Source: an uncultured Muribaculaceae bacterium (lineage in GTDB: Bacteria > Bacteroidota > Bacteroidia > Bacteroidales > Muribaculaceae). From it: DNA of 64,000 bases. Shown one piece after another: positions 24,977 through 33,327 of the stretch. The stretch lies in assembly GCA_910587915.1 (NCBI GenBank), contig CAJUOB010000006.1, positions 54,471-118,470 of the forward strand, given 5' to 3'. Numbering within the stretch: position 1 is the first letter of the stretch; every line of letters starts with the position of its first letter. The translations under genes were made by a program, and so were the position numbers. The notes under the pieces were generated by a model, which was not told where the DNA came from, did not search any database, and saw only the letters and a list, made by a program, of their open reading frames with translations.

Positions 24977-26665
24977 TCAGCCGCGGCCGAGCATAGAGCG
25001 CGCCGCAGCAAGTGCACCGGGGTCATCGGGCTTTCCACTGAGCATGAGAGCGAGTTCGGCCTCGCGCGCGGCATTGTCGAGACGACGTATGCGCGTGGTG
25101 GTGCTGTTATCATCGTCCTCCTTGTACACCTTGAAGTGAACATTGCCCATTGCGGCCACACCGGGCAGGTGTGTTATACATATCACCTGCAGCGAACGGC
25201 TCATTCCGGCCATCATGGCAGCCATGCGTGTAGCCACATCGCCCGATACACCCGTATCGACTTCATCGAATATAATCGACGGCAGATGCATACGCTCGGC
25301 GAGGATGGCACGTACCGTCAGCACCAGACGCGAAATCTCGCCTCCGGAAGCCGCGCCTCCAAGTGGCATCAGTGCCTGATTCTTATTGAATGCGAAAAGG
25401 AACTGCACCTGGTCGCCACCGTCAGGACCCAGCTTGCAGCGCGTCAGGGAAATTTCACAGCGGAGATTGGGCATACCAAGAGGCGACGCCATCTCGCGGA
25501 GCTGCGAGGCAAACTCCGTAGCGGCTGCCTCGCGTCGTGCGCTGAGCTCATTGGCAAGAGCCACGGCCGCTTTCTTAGCTCTCTTAGCCTCAACTTCGAG
25601 CGTGGAGAGCACACGGTCGCTATCCTCAAGTGTGGCAAGTTGCCCGGCAAGACGGTCGCGAATCGCAATCAGCCCGTCGGCATTGGCCACATGGTGCTTG
25701 GTTTCGAGGGAATAGAGCTTGCTCAAACGCTCCTCCACATCCTGCAGCCGACCGGGATCGGCATTTAGCGACTCGCGGTAGTCCATGAGCGTATCAGCGA
25801 TATCCGACAACTCTATCCGTACCGATTCCAGGCGTTCCGAAAGGTTATGGAAATCGATCTCGGGTTCGGCATCGTCCTCATCGGCAAAATCCATAGCAAG
25901 CCCTTCGACCGCCGACACAGCATCGCCAATGGCTGTATTCACATTCATCGGCTCAGCCGCCAGAGGAGTGATTGCACGATCGAGCTGATCGAGCAGTTCA
26001 TCGAGGTTCGACAATGTCTCGCGCTCATGCTCAAGAGCTTCGTGCTCGCCGGGTTGAAGGTCCATCGCCTCAAGTTCATTGTACTGGAAGGCGATATAGT
26101 CGGCATCATCGCGGTTGCGGCGTATCATGTCGCGGGTCTCCGTGTACTGCTTGAGACAGCGACGGTACACAGCATAAGCTCGCCTGTAGTTTTCGAGTAC
26201 TTCGGCCGAATCGGCGAGGTTGTCTATGATTTCCAACTGATAGTCGGGCTCGGCCAGCATTAGATTCTGATGCTGGGAATGGATATCGATGAGGCGCACG
26301 GCGATTTGCCTGAGCACCGGCAGTGTCACAGGCGTATCGTTGACAAAAGCACGCGAACGGCCTCCCGGAAGCAGTTCACGACGCAGTATGCAGTCGCCGT
26401 CAACACTCTCGAAGCCCATCTCGGCAAGCACAGATCCCACTGCAGGAGCATCCGATATGCCGAATACAGCTTCTATCACCGACTTACGCGTGGTATCGCG
26501 AACCACACGCATATCAGCGCGCTCACCGAGCAGAAGCCCCAGCGCACCTAGTATTATCGATTTGCCTGCGCCGGTCTCGCCGGTAATTATATTGAATCCC
26601 GAATCAAATTCTATCTCCATGCCACTGATAAGGGCATAGTTCGATATAAGAAGGGTCTTGATCAT
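24977..26665 (-). CDS. recN: DNA repair protein RecN
   Basis: SMC-like ATPase acting in double-strand break repair. The 562-residue protein has an N-terminal Walker A (ITGETGAGKS near residue 34), a long central coiled-coil rich in Glu, Arg and Leu (about 160-370), and the C-terminal ABC half. That half has LGGAASGGEISRLVLTVRAIL near 433 and the Walker B IIFDEVDTGVSG, then ITHLPGVAA. Length is standard. Its start overlaps the DUF4835 stop by four bases, so both are in one minus-strand operon with coaBC. Confidence 0.95.
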   Translation of the reverse strand: MIKTLLISNYALISGMEIEFDSGFNIITGETGAGKSIILGALGLLLGERADMRVVRDTTRKSVIEAVFGISDAPAVGSVLAEMGFESVDGDCILRRELLPGGRSRAFVNDTPVTLPVLRQIAVRLIDIHSQHQNLMLAEPDYQLEIIDNLADSAEVLENYRRAYAVYRRCLKQYTETRDMIRRNRDDADYIAFQYNELEAMDLQPGEHEALEHERETLSNLDELLDQLDRAITPLAAEPMNVNTAIGDAVSAVEGLAMDFADEDDAEPEIDFHNLSERLESVRIELSDIADTLMDYRESLNADPGRLQDVEERLSKLYSLETKHHVANADGLIAIRDRLAGQLATLEDSDRVLSTLEVEAKRAKKAAVALANELSARREAAATEFASQLREMASPLGMPNLRCEISLTRCKLGPDGGDQVQFLFAFNKNQALMPLGGAASGGEISRLVLTVRAILAERMHLPSIIFDEVDTGVSGDVATRMAAMMAGMSRSLQVICITHLPGVAAMGNVHFKVYKEDDDNSTTTRIRRLDNAAREAELALMLSGKPDDPGALAAARSMLGRG

Positions 26666-27585
26666 TTTTCAGCTCCTTTCTTGATTTGTTCCAGACGCTC
26701 ACGCTCGGTAGGATATATCGGTTCGAGCAACTTATACACGGCCTCACGCTCGCGTTGCGGTGCCTTGGAGTATATGTTGACCAACTCATCGAGTTTGGCG
26801 TCCTTGAACATCGACAACGCCACCGACATCGGGGCGGCTGAGTATATCTTAGCTATCGCATCGAGCGACTCCGTCACCGACGCACGCCCTTTGTCGACTG
26901 AGGTCGACATGAGGTCGAGCCCCTGGCGATGATACTGATACATCGCATCGCGGATCACCGATGCAGGAGCATCGGTAAACGATGCCAGCACGGCGCTGCG
27001 GTTCTTGGTATCCTCGAATGCCTTCCATCCGGTTTCGCCCGACGACTGGGCCATCTGCACTATCTGCTTGAGCCGTTCGAAATAGGGCTCGCCGCCTTTG
27101 GGCGAGAACGAGTCGAAATCCACAGCAATCACAAGGAATGCATAGAAATTGAGAATAGCCGTAAGTTGGCTCTCCATATTGTTCAACGAGTAGACCAGTG
27201 GCTCTCCCTCTCGATAGGTAAATTCCACCTTGGTATCCCTGAAGTTGATGAGAGTAGTCGTGTAGCTGCTGTTATATACCGGTCGCATCGACTGTATCTG
27301 CAGGTCACCTTTCACAACGTCGTCGGTATACTCCTTGACGGTAAAGAAAAGTCGGCATTCAATCTTCTCGTTCGCTGCAATCTGTGTATTGGTAAACACC
27401 GTCGTATTCATATACTCCGTAATAGCCTGCTGCAGGGTCTCGAACACCTGTTTATATGTGCCGTTCACCTGGTCGGTATTCACCTCCACAGTGCAAAGAA
27501 GCTCCTGCGCCGAAGCACAGAAGCCCGATAGCGACATCAGAGCCGCTACAAAGAGTGAGACTATGGTTCTACCTAAGGCCGGCAT
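26662..27585 (-). CDS. DUF4835 family exported protein
   Basis: A 307-residue protein with an N-terminal signal peptide (ends FCASAQ). The early conserved segment VEVNTDQVNGTYKQVFETLQ, then FTVKEY and NFYAFLVIAVDFDSFSPKGG, are typical of DUF4835, a Bacteroidetes-specific periplasmic/envelope family encoded with coaBC and recN. Some annotations link this family to type IX secretion, which I cannot confirm here. It overlaps coaBC by 13 bases upstream and recN by four downstream, indicating tight co-translation. Confidence 0.82.
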   Translation of the reverse strand: MPALGRTIVSLFVAALMSLSGFCASAQELLCTVEVNTDQVNGTYKQVFETLQQAITEYMNTTVFTNTQIAANEKIECRLFFTVKEYTDDVVKGDLQIQSMRPVYNSSYTTTLINFRDTKVEFTYREGEPLVYSLNNMESQLTAILNFYAFLVIAVDFDSFSPKGGEPYFERLKQIVQMAQSSGETGWKAFEDTKNRSAVLASFTDAPASVIRDAMYQYHRQGLDLMSTSVDKGRASVTESLDAIAKIYSAAPMSVALSMFKDAKLDELVNIYSKAPQREREAVYKLLEPIYPTERERLEQIKKGAEK

Positions 27586-28781
27586 AGCGTCTCCACATAG
27601 TCGAGTATATCGGCCGCCACCGCTTTTTTATCTTTCAGCGGATATTCTGCCGGCGTCTCATGGCCGGCGGCGATAATACTGATTTTATTTGTATCCGTAC
27701 CGAAGCCGGCACCCTTATCGGCAAGACTGTTCACCACAATCATGTCGAGATTCTTGCGTGCAAGCTTCTCGCGGCCATTAGCCATGGCATGGTCCGTCTC
27801 AAGGGCGAATCCCACCAATATCTGCCCATCGCGTTTTCGTGCGCCCAATGTGGCGGCAATATCGGGGTTTTTCACCAGTTCGATGCTGTCCAGATCGCTT
27901 TTTTCGCGCTTTATTTTCTTTTCGGCGACCACACGGGGGGCATAATCGGCCACTGCTGCCGACATTATGGCTATGTCGGCATCGGCAAAAGCGGTTTCCG
28001 CCGCTTCGAGCATCTGCCGGGCGCTTTCAACATCCACACGTCGAATTCTCGGGCTTGTAACCGACAATGCGGTCGGACCACTCACCAGAGTCACATCAGC
28101 ACCACGCGACGCGGCCTCTTCGGCAATGGCATAGCCCATCTTCCCGGTCGAGAAATTGCCGATGAAACGCACCGGGTCGATACGCTCATAGGTAGGCCCG
28201 GCTGTGATAAGCACTTTCTTACCAGCAAGCGAACCTTCAGCGGCAAAAAAAGCATCGAGCACAGCTGCAATCTTTTCAGGCTCTTCCATTCGGCCACGGC
28301 CTGTCAAGCCGCTGGCAAGTTCTCCGGTCTCGGGCTCTATGATGTGTACTCCGTCGCCGGCAAGCGTAGCCAGATTGCGTGTGGTTGTCGGATGTGCCAT
28401 CATGTCGAGATCCATAGCCGGAGCAATGAATACCGGACAACGGGCCGACAGATAGGTGGTGACAAGCATATTGTCGGCCACTCCGCATGCCATCTTTGCA
28501 ATGGTCGAAGCTGTAGCCGGCGCCACAATCATGGCATCGGCCCATTCGCCAAGTGCCACATGCGAATGCCACTCGCCGGTATTTGCACTGAAAAATTCGG
28601 TGACGACCGGCTTCTGCGACAACGACGACAGCGTGACAGGCTGTATAAACTCACGCGCATTGGGAGTCATAACCACCTGCACCTCTGCACCGGCCTTGAC
28701 AAGCTGACGCAGAAGCACCACACTCTTGTAAGCCGCGATTCCGCCGCTGATGCCAAGTATTATATGTTTGTCTTTAAGCAT
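27573..28781 (-). CDS. coaBC: Bifunctional phosphopantothenoylcysteine decarboxylase / phosphopantothenate-cysteine ligase
   Basis: Carries out two successive coenzyme A synthesis steps. The start at 28781 (MLKDKHIILGISGGIAAYKS) matches the family. The frame stays open another 31 codons upstream only because it runs through a simple GTGAAGG-type tract. The CoaC half (to about residue 190) has GISGGIAAYK, the flavin region, and PAMDLDM, where most bacteria have Asn in PAMN. The CoaB half has ITAGPTYERIDPVRFIGNFSTGKMG and MSAAVADYAP. 402 residues, normal length. Confidence 0.94.
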   Translation of the reverse strand: MLKDKHIILGISGGIAAYKSVVLLRQLVKAGAEVQVVMTPNAREFIQPVTLSSLSQKPVVTEFFSANTGEWHSHVALGEWADAMIVAPATASTIAKMACGVADNMLVTTYLSARCPVFIAPAMDLDMMAHPTTTRNLATLAGDGVHIIEPETGELASGLTGRGRMEEPEKIAAVLDAFFAAEGSLAGKKVLITAGPTYERIDPVRFIGNFSTGKMGYAIAEEAASRGADVTLVSGPTALSVTSPRIRRVDVESARQMLEAAETAFADADIAIMSAAVADYAPRVVAEKKIKREKSDLDSIELVKNPDIAATLGARKRDGQILVGFALETDHAMANGREKLARKNLDMIVVNSLADKGAGFGTDTNKISIIAAGHETPAEYPLKDKKAVAADILDYVETLCRP

Positions 28782-28790
28782 ATTATTAAA

Positions 28791-28853
28791 AAGTGAAAGG
28801 AGAAAGGGGGAAAGGGAAGGTGAAAGGTGAAGAGTGAAGGGTGAAGGGTGAAG
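28791..28853 (+). repeat. Purine-rich GTGAAGG-type simple tract
   Basis: About 60 nt of imperfect GTGAAAGG / GTGAAGG / AAAGGG units with almost only purines on the plus strand. It lies just upstream of coaBC, on the 5' side of that minus-strand gene. Confidence 0.75.
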
Positions 28854-28872
28854 ATAATAGTACCATCGCCCC

Positions 28873-28930
28873 AACTTCTAACTCCTAACTCCTCACTCCT
28901 AATTCATAATTCCTCACTCCTAACTTCTAA
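28873..28930 (+). repeat. CTAACTCC / CTCACTCC tandem degenerate repeat
   Basis: At least seven 7-8 nt units of the form (T)CTAACTCC, CTCACTCC, CTAATTC and CATAATTCC are arrayed head to tail between the exonuclease stop and coaBC. Same family as the runs at 20711 and 24883. Confidence 0.7.
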
Positions 28931-29695
28931 CTATTTTTTCAGCCTCAGGCGTATGCGGGTAAACACTTTCTTAGTATTGCGGGGAAAATCGCCCTGCATA
29001 ATCCAGCTGTAGTAGCCCGGATCCTTTTCGAGCACTTCCTCGGCAACACGGCCCTTGTACTTTCCAAAGTTTATTATTTCACGGTTCTGGTCGTCGTACA
29101 CCAACCGGCCGGCAATGTCGACATTGCGGTTGGCTGTAGCAAACTCCGACAGCGCATTCACCTCGCATGGCACATCATCGTAGCGCTCGAGCTGTGCCAA
29201 AAGCACTTCCATGGTCGCACGTGTATCGGCCAATGCGCCATGTGCGCCTTCGAGCTCCTTGCCGCAATAATAGCGATAGGCAGCCACAAGCGTACGCGGC
29301 TCTTTTTTATGATAGATGGTCTGCACATCGATAAATCTCGACTTGGAAAAATCGAAGTCGATACCGGCGCGTTCGAATTCGGCATCAAGCAGAGGCACAT
29401 CGAAGCGGTTGGAGTTGAATCCTGCGATATCGCAGCCGGTGAGCTGCTGTGCCAGCGAGGCTGCAACCTGACGGAAAGTCGGCTCCGAAGCCACATCTTC
29501 GTCGGTGATATGGTGAATGGCAGTTGCCTCGGCAGGGATAGGCATCTCCGGATTGATGCGGCGTGTCTTTTCCACAACATGACCGTCGGGGTGGAGTTTT
29601 ACCATAGAGATCTCCACAATTCGGTCGGTCGATATATTGGTGCCGGTGGTCTCGAGATCAAAAAAGACCACCGGACGATTCATTTTCAGCTTCAC
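28931..29695 (-). CDS. DnaQ-like 3'-5' exonuclease (DNA polymerase III epsilon-type)
   Basis: DEDDh-family 3'-5' exonuclease of 254 residues. Motif Exo I is VVFFDLETTGTN near residue 9, Exo II lies in GCDIAGFNSNRFDVPLL, and Exo III is HGALADTRATMEVL with its His and Asp. It follows dnaN by 30 nt, suggesting a proofreading or repair role with the clamp. Start: GTG at 29695 gives MKLKMNRPV, which matches the Bacteroidales family N-terminus. ATG at 29683 is the alternative. Whether this is the true replicative epsilon subunit is unclear, because Bacteroidetes PolC/DnaE pairings vary. Confidence 0.87.
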   Translation of the reverse strand: MKLKMNRPVVFFDLETTGTNISTDRIVEISMVKLHPDGHVVEKTRRINPEMPIPAEATAIHHITDEDVASEPTFRQVAASLAQQLTGCDIAGFNSNRFDVPLLDAEFERAGIDFDFSKSRFIDVQTIYHKKEPRTLVAAYRYYCGKELEGAHGALADTRATMEVLLAQLERYDDVPCEVNALSEFATANRNVDIAGRLVYDDQNREIINFGKYKGRVAEEVLEKDPGYYSWIMQGDFPRNTKKVFTRIRLRLKK

Positions 29696-29725
29696 AGTCT
29701 AATTTTTTTCAGAATCAAAGATGCA

Positions 29726-30853
29726 TCAGAACTCTCCTACCGTCATAGGCATGAGAAGCATCAGCAACTCGGTGTGCTCGGGCTCTTCGGCAGGACGGAA
29801 CACGCCCGGGCGGCCGGCATCGCCAAGATTCACCACCACATCGGAACCCTTGAGGGTTGTGAGGATTTCGGTGAGGAAGCTTGCGCTGAAACCGATGGTA
29901 AGCTCGCTGCCGGAGAAGGAGCACGGCACTTGCTCGCGTGCGCTGGTGCACAGATTGTTGTCGTTTGCCTTAAGCAGAATAGCCTCGGGAGTGATGCGGA
30001 ATTTCTCCAGACCGCCTTCCACCTCCACGAAGATACCCACACGACGAACGGCATTGAGAAGCGCGAGACGGTCGACAGTGAGCACGAGCGAATTATTGCG
30101 GGGCATCACACGGTTGTAGTCCGGATAGTTGCCGTTGAGGAATGTGCACTGGAAGGTGAAGTTGGCACTCTCGATCACGGCACTGCGGGTGGTCATGGTG
30201 ATATCGAGTGTCTCTTCCTTTGCAAAGACATTCTTGATAATTGTCGAGGGCTTCGAGGGGATGACGCAACTGCCGGTAACGCCGGGAGCGGTGCGACGGT
30301 CGGTGTAGCGCACAAGCTTACGGGTATCGGTTGCCACGAAAGTAATGCTGTCGGGGGCAATATCGAGCAGCACACCCTGCATTATCTGGCGATATTCATC
30401 GGTGCTGACAGCAAACATGGTGTTGTCCAATCCGGTGATGATCTGCTCGGTGGCCACACTGAAACTTATAGGATCGCCGCTGCGGTCGGTCGAGAATGCC
30501 GGATACTGGTCGCCGGGCAAGCCTACGAAGCTATAGTGACCCGATGAGTACGACAGCTGCACCTCGAGGGTGTCCTCATTCACGTCCACTTCCACGCCCT
30601 GGTCGGGAAGCTCCTTGAGCAGCTCAACAAGACGACGGGCGCCAAGGCACAGACTACCCGAACCCTTTGCTCCGGCCACCTCAAGGCGGGCGGTGAGGGC
30701 ATTCTCCTGATCCGATCCGGTAATGGTGAATGTATCACCATCAAGAGTAAGCAGGAAATTATCGAGAATCGCAAGGGCGTTCTTGGAGTTTATGACCTTG
30801 CTCACAGCGGCTGCCGCATTATAGAAGGCTTTGCTCGAAACGTTGAATTTCAT
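29726..30853 (-). CDS. dnaN: DNA polymerase III beta sliding clamp
   Basis: Ring-shaped processivity clamp for replication, 375 residues in three similar domains. Recognisable parts are SSKAFYNAAAAVSKVINSKN at the N-terminus, GSDQENALTARLEV, and the C-terminal segment ending LMLLMPMTVGEF, close to the usual conserved LMPM(R/T) end. It has a full consensus promoter (31019-31050) and an unusually long, structured leader of about 160 nt. First gene of the minus-strand block dnaN-exonuclease-coaBC-DUF4835-recN-rlmB. Confidence 0.96.
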   Translation of the reverse strand: MKFNVSSKAFYNAAAAVSKVINSKNALAILDNFLLTLDGDTFTITGSDQENALTARLEVAGAKGSGSLCLGARRLVELLKELPDQGVEVDVNEDTLEVQLSYSSGHYSFVGLPGDQYPAFSTDRSGDPISFSVATEQIITGLDNTMFAVSTDEYRQIMQGVLLDIAPDSITFVATDTRKLVRYTDRRTAPGVTGSCVIPSKPSTIIKNVFAKEETLDITMTTRSAVIESANFTFQCTFLNGNYPDYNRVMPRNNSLVLTVDRLALLNAVRRVGIFVEVEGGLEKFRITPEAILLKANDNNLCTSAREQVPCSFSGSELTIGFSASFLTEILTTLKGSDVVVNLGDAGRPGVFRPAEEPEHTELLMLLMPMTVGEF

Positions 30854-30897
30854 GACTTTATATCGATTTTTAATTTATTACATGCCACCAATACCTC

Positions 30898-30993
30898 GGT
30901 CGGTCTCATACTGGCACCTGTCCGCACCTCAACTTTTCAGGAACACGATCATTCGACCGGCCCCCCCTATTGTGACGACAGTGCCAACCGACC
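30898..30993 (-). promoter_or_regulatory. Long nested hairpin in the dnaN leader (possible structured RNA)
   Basis: Nested complementary blocks: GGTCGGT (30898-30904) with ACCGACC (30987-30993), TGGCAC (30912-30917) with GTGCCA (30981-30986), and TGTC (30919-30922) with GACA (30977-30980). They give 17 base pairs interrupted by a 7-nt bulge and a 1-nt bulge. The structure lies inside the predicted dnaN 5' leader (start near 31012). It resembles neither an SRP RNA core nor any riboswitch I can name. It may be a regulatory leader or a separate small RNA. Confidence 0.45.
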
Positions 30994-31018
30994 ACGGCAA
31001 TGGGTTCTTATCAATCTA

Positions 31019-31050
31019 CAAATATAGCGCTTTTTCATGGCCGCAGCAAA
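31019..31050 (-). promoter_or_regulatory. Consensus promoter for dnaN
   Basis: On the minus strand the -33 TTTG (31047-31050) and the -7 TATATTTG (31019-31026) are 20 nt apart. Confidence 0.8.
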
Positions 31051-31071
31051 TAATATTTCCCGGTACAACAC

Positions 31072-31106
31072 AAAAAAATCGCGTCGGAGCAATTGCCCCG
31101 GCGCGA
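31072..31106 (-). terminator. Intrinsic terminator after the lipoprotein operon
   Basis: On the minus strand TCGCGCCGG and CCGACGCGA pair (one G-T) and run into seven T's. The hairpin is 24 nt past the stop at 31130 and abuts the dnaN -33 box. Its sequence is close to the terminator at 37304-37340. Confidence 0.85.
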
Positions 31107-31129
31107 CTCTATATCAGTATATCAGATTC

Positions 31130-33316
31130 TTATTCGTAGATAAACTCTATGTCATCCACCCACATCGTTGAGCCACTACCACCTGTAAAGTAGTCGCCGT
31201 AGCGGCTTGCCGATGCCACAAGAATGATATTCGAAGGAACCTTATCCTTAATGGCATAATCGAGAGGAATAGTGATTTCAACCATACCGTCGCCGGATGT
31301 TGCCTCGGAGAACACATGCTCGCCGTAGGCAATCACGTTGGCTCCATTCTTATCGAAAAATTCCTGCGTCTTGGTGTTGACAACACTGGGCCATGCTTTG
31401 GAACCGTATGTGGTCTTGGTATCGTCGACCAGAGCCGTATAAATAATACCGGTATCCATGTCGCCCTTGCTCACCGATACGCCTGCAGGCGCACCGCCTA
31501 CATCAGTAATAGCCACGGGAGTGTATCGAACCCATACTTTCATCGCTTTCGGACGCGAGGTGAAAGGACGGCCCCAACCGAGCACACCATTGGTGCCCAG
31601 GGTTTCCAGATACTGACCGGCGAAGAGATTGCCGGCGGCAAATTTAATGATCACCTTCTTCGACGAAAGCTTGGCACTGTATGTGCCCGAGTGCTTATAC
31701 TCCTCATCGGGAACGGTAAGATTATACTGCGAACCGATAGTGGTGGCACCATGGTTACCGCTGTCCCAGAAAATAGAGTTGTAGTCGGCTGCAAGTATCT
31801 GCGACTTGCCTTCCATGCCCCATTCCTCAAACGATGCATTGGGCACCTGCTCTTCGCTATCGGTAGAGAAGCGTTGCACCTCGGTCTCGAAGTCGTCGCT
31901 GACAGTCACATACTCGTAGGTAGTACCGGGGGTAAGGCCGGTAATCTCTGCATAGAAGTTCGAACCGACAGCGAATGCACGCGAACCCACGATACCTTCC
32001 ACATACTGCCACTCGGCATCACCGGCTGCACGGTAGCGGAAGCCTACGCTTTCCACACCGCTCTTGGTCACAGTGCCGTTGAGCACAGCGGTGCGCGAGG
32101 TGAAGTCGGCCGGAGTGATTTCCACATTTGCCACCGGATTGTCGCTGACCTTGATCACAAGAGTGGCCTTGGCAGTCTGATTCTTGCTGTCGGTCGCGGT
32201 TACATTGATAGTATACTCACCGTCCGCAAGAGTATTGGTGAACTCCTCGGTTAAATTAATGCGGAACAGCGATTTCTCCACAGCCTGGTCGCCGATGGTC
32301 GACGGCACAAAGCGGCTGTTGATGCCGAATGCCGCAAGAGCGGCCTCTGCCTCTGCCGAGATGTCGGCGATCTCCACATCGGTACCACCATCCATCATGG
32401 GGATGGCCTTGAGAACATCGCTGTCGAGAACCACGCTGACGATATCCACAGGACTCGACACAAACACGGTGCGGTTGCCAAGCTCGCCCTTGGGCGAAGT
32501 CAGAGGCTTGGCTATATCGAAATCGTAGCCGGTGATGCGGGGAGGAGTCACAAGCTCCACAACCTGCGAGTTGACCGGGATCTCTGTCTCATCGATTTTG
32601 ACAGTAACTATAGCACCGCCGACGTTGCTCGACTGAGTGGTATATGTCACATTCAGTTTATAGAGATAGCCGGGCTGGGCATTCTCTATCACACCTTCAT
32701 GCTCGAACGGCTCGCCATTGAGCTGTGTAGCCTGAATGGTATATGTGAGATCGGTATCTGTCGACGGAAGCATGAAGTATGCCCGGCGGCCGTCGTTACC
32801 GTTGAAGAACACATCATCCTGAGCATATGCCAGCGACGCACGGCTATGCCCTACGGTCATGGTTATATCCTTCAGGTAGTTGTCGAGACCATCCTTGTAG
32901 TACACCTCGGTTGCCACATTGGCAATCTTGCATACTATATTCACATGTGCGGTCTGCCCGGCCTGCACACTGAAATCCTCGCGGCCTTTGAACCATCGTT
33001 TGTCCCACGATGCCGACACCGAGTCGCCGGCCCAGGCCTCGGCTATATAAGATCCCGAGAGCATGGGGATGGCTTCGGTGGGAAGCTCAGCCAACGAGTT
33101 GTAGCGGCGCACGAGGCCACCTTCGGCACGCGATATCCACACCATCGTTCCGGCCTTGATATCGTCCTCGACGGCGCGCGACACCACTGTCATGTCGGTG
33201 CTCACACCGGTACTGAGCACGAGGCTACCCTCGCCAGAGCCCTCGAATTTTTCTTCGGAGCAGCTTGCCATAGCCAGCATGGCGGCTGTGGCACAGAATA
33301 TGCTTATCTTTTTCAT
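31130..33316 (-). CDS. DUF4493/PCMD-domain surface lipoprotein
   Basis: About 728 residues. A lipoprotein signal (MKKISIF...AMASC) is followed by acidic residues (SEEKFEG), consistent with a Bacteroidetes surface-export signal. The N-terminal region (to about 230) is DUF4493-like, a middle part contains immunoglobulin-like repeats, and the last ~250 residues form a PCMD-type domain (putative carbohydrate metabolism domain). Motifs in the last domain are VPNASFEEW, GRPFTSRPKAMKVWVRY and WVDDIEFIYE. The frame also has an ATG at 33328 overlapping the upstream stop (TGATG); 33316 is preferred because it gives a standard signal peptide. It is the last gene of a three-gene operon. Likely a surface-exposed glycan-binding or adhesive protein; activity unproven. 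Confidence 0.75.
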   Translation of the reverse strand: MKKISIFCATAAMLAMASCSEEKFEGSGEGSLVLSTGVSTDMTVVSRAVEDDIKAGTMVWISRAEGGLVRRYNSLAELPTEAIPMLSGSYIAEAWAGDSVSASWDKRWFKGREDFSVQAGQTAHVNIVCKIANVATEVYYKDGLDNYLKDITMTVGHSRASLAYAQDDVFFNGNDGRRAYFMLPSTDTDLTYTIQATQLNGEPFEHEGVIENAQPGYLYKLNVTYTTQSSNVGGAIVTVKIDETEIPVNSQVVELVTPPRITGYDFDIAKPLTSPKGELGNRTVFVSSPVDIVSVVLDSDVLKAIPMMDGGTDVEIADISAEAEAALAAFGINSRFVPSTIGDQAVEKSLFRINLTEEFTNTLADGEYTINVTATDSKNQTAKATLVIKVSDNPVANVEITPADFTSRTAVLNGTVTKSGVESVGFRYRAAGDAEWQYVEGIVGSRAFAVGSNFYAEITGLTPGTTYEYVTVSDDFETEVQRFSTDSEEQVPNASFEEWGMEGKSQILAADYNSIFWDSGNHGATTIGSQYNLTVPDEEYKHSGTYSAKLSSKKVIIKFAAGNLFAGQYLETLGTNGVLGWGRPFTSRPKAMKVWVRYTPVAITDVGGAPAGVSVSKGDMDTGIIYTALVDDTKTTYGSKAWPSVVNTKTQEFFDKNGANVIAYGEHVFSEATSGDGMVEITIPLDYAIKDKVPSNIILVASASRYGDYFTGGSGSTMWVDDIEFIYE

Positions 33317-33327
33317 ATCGGAGGGCA

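Noticed and set aside
28791..28930. CRISPR array
   Set aside because: Units are only 7-8 nt, degenerate and without spacers, and no cas genes are near.
29240..30547. 435-codon plus-strand frame across the exonuclease and dnaN genes
   Set aside because: It crosses the boundary of two secure minus-strand genes and its translation is a His/Glu-rich shadow with no recognisable domain.
30898..30993. Signal recognition particle RNA in the dnaN leader
   Set aside because: The size and hairpin shape fit, but the conserved GGAA-containing loop and AGCAG core of SRP RNA are missing on both strands.
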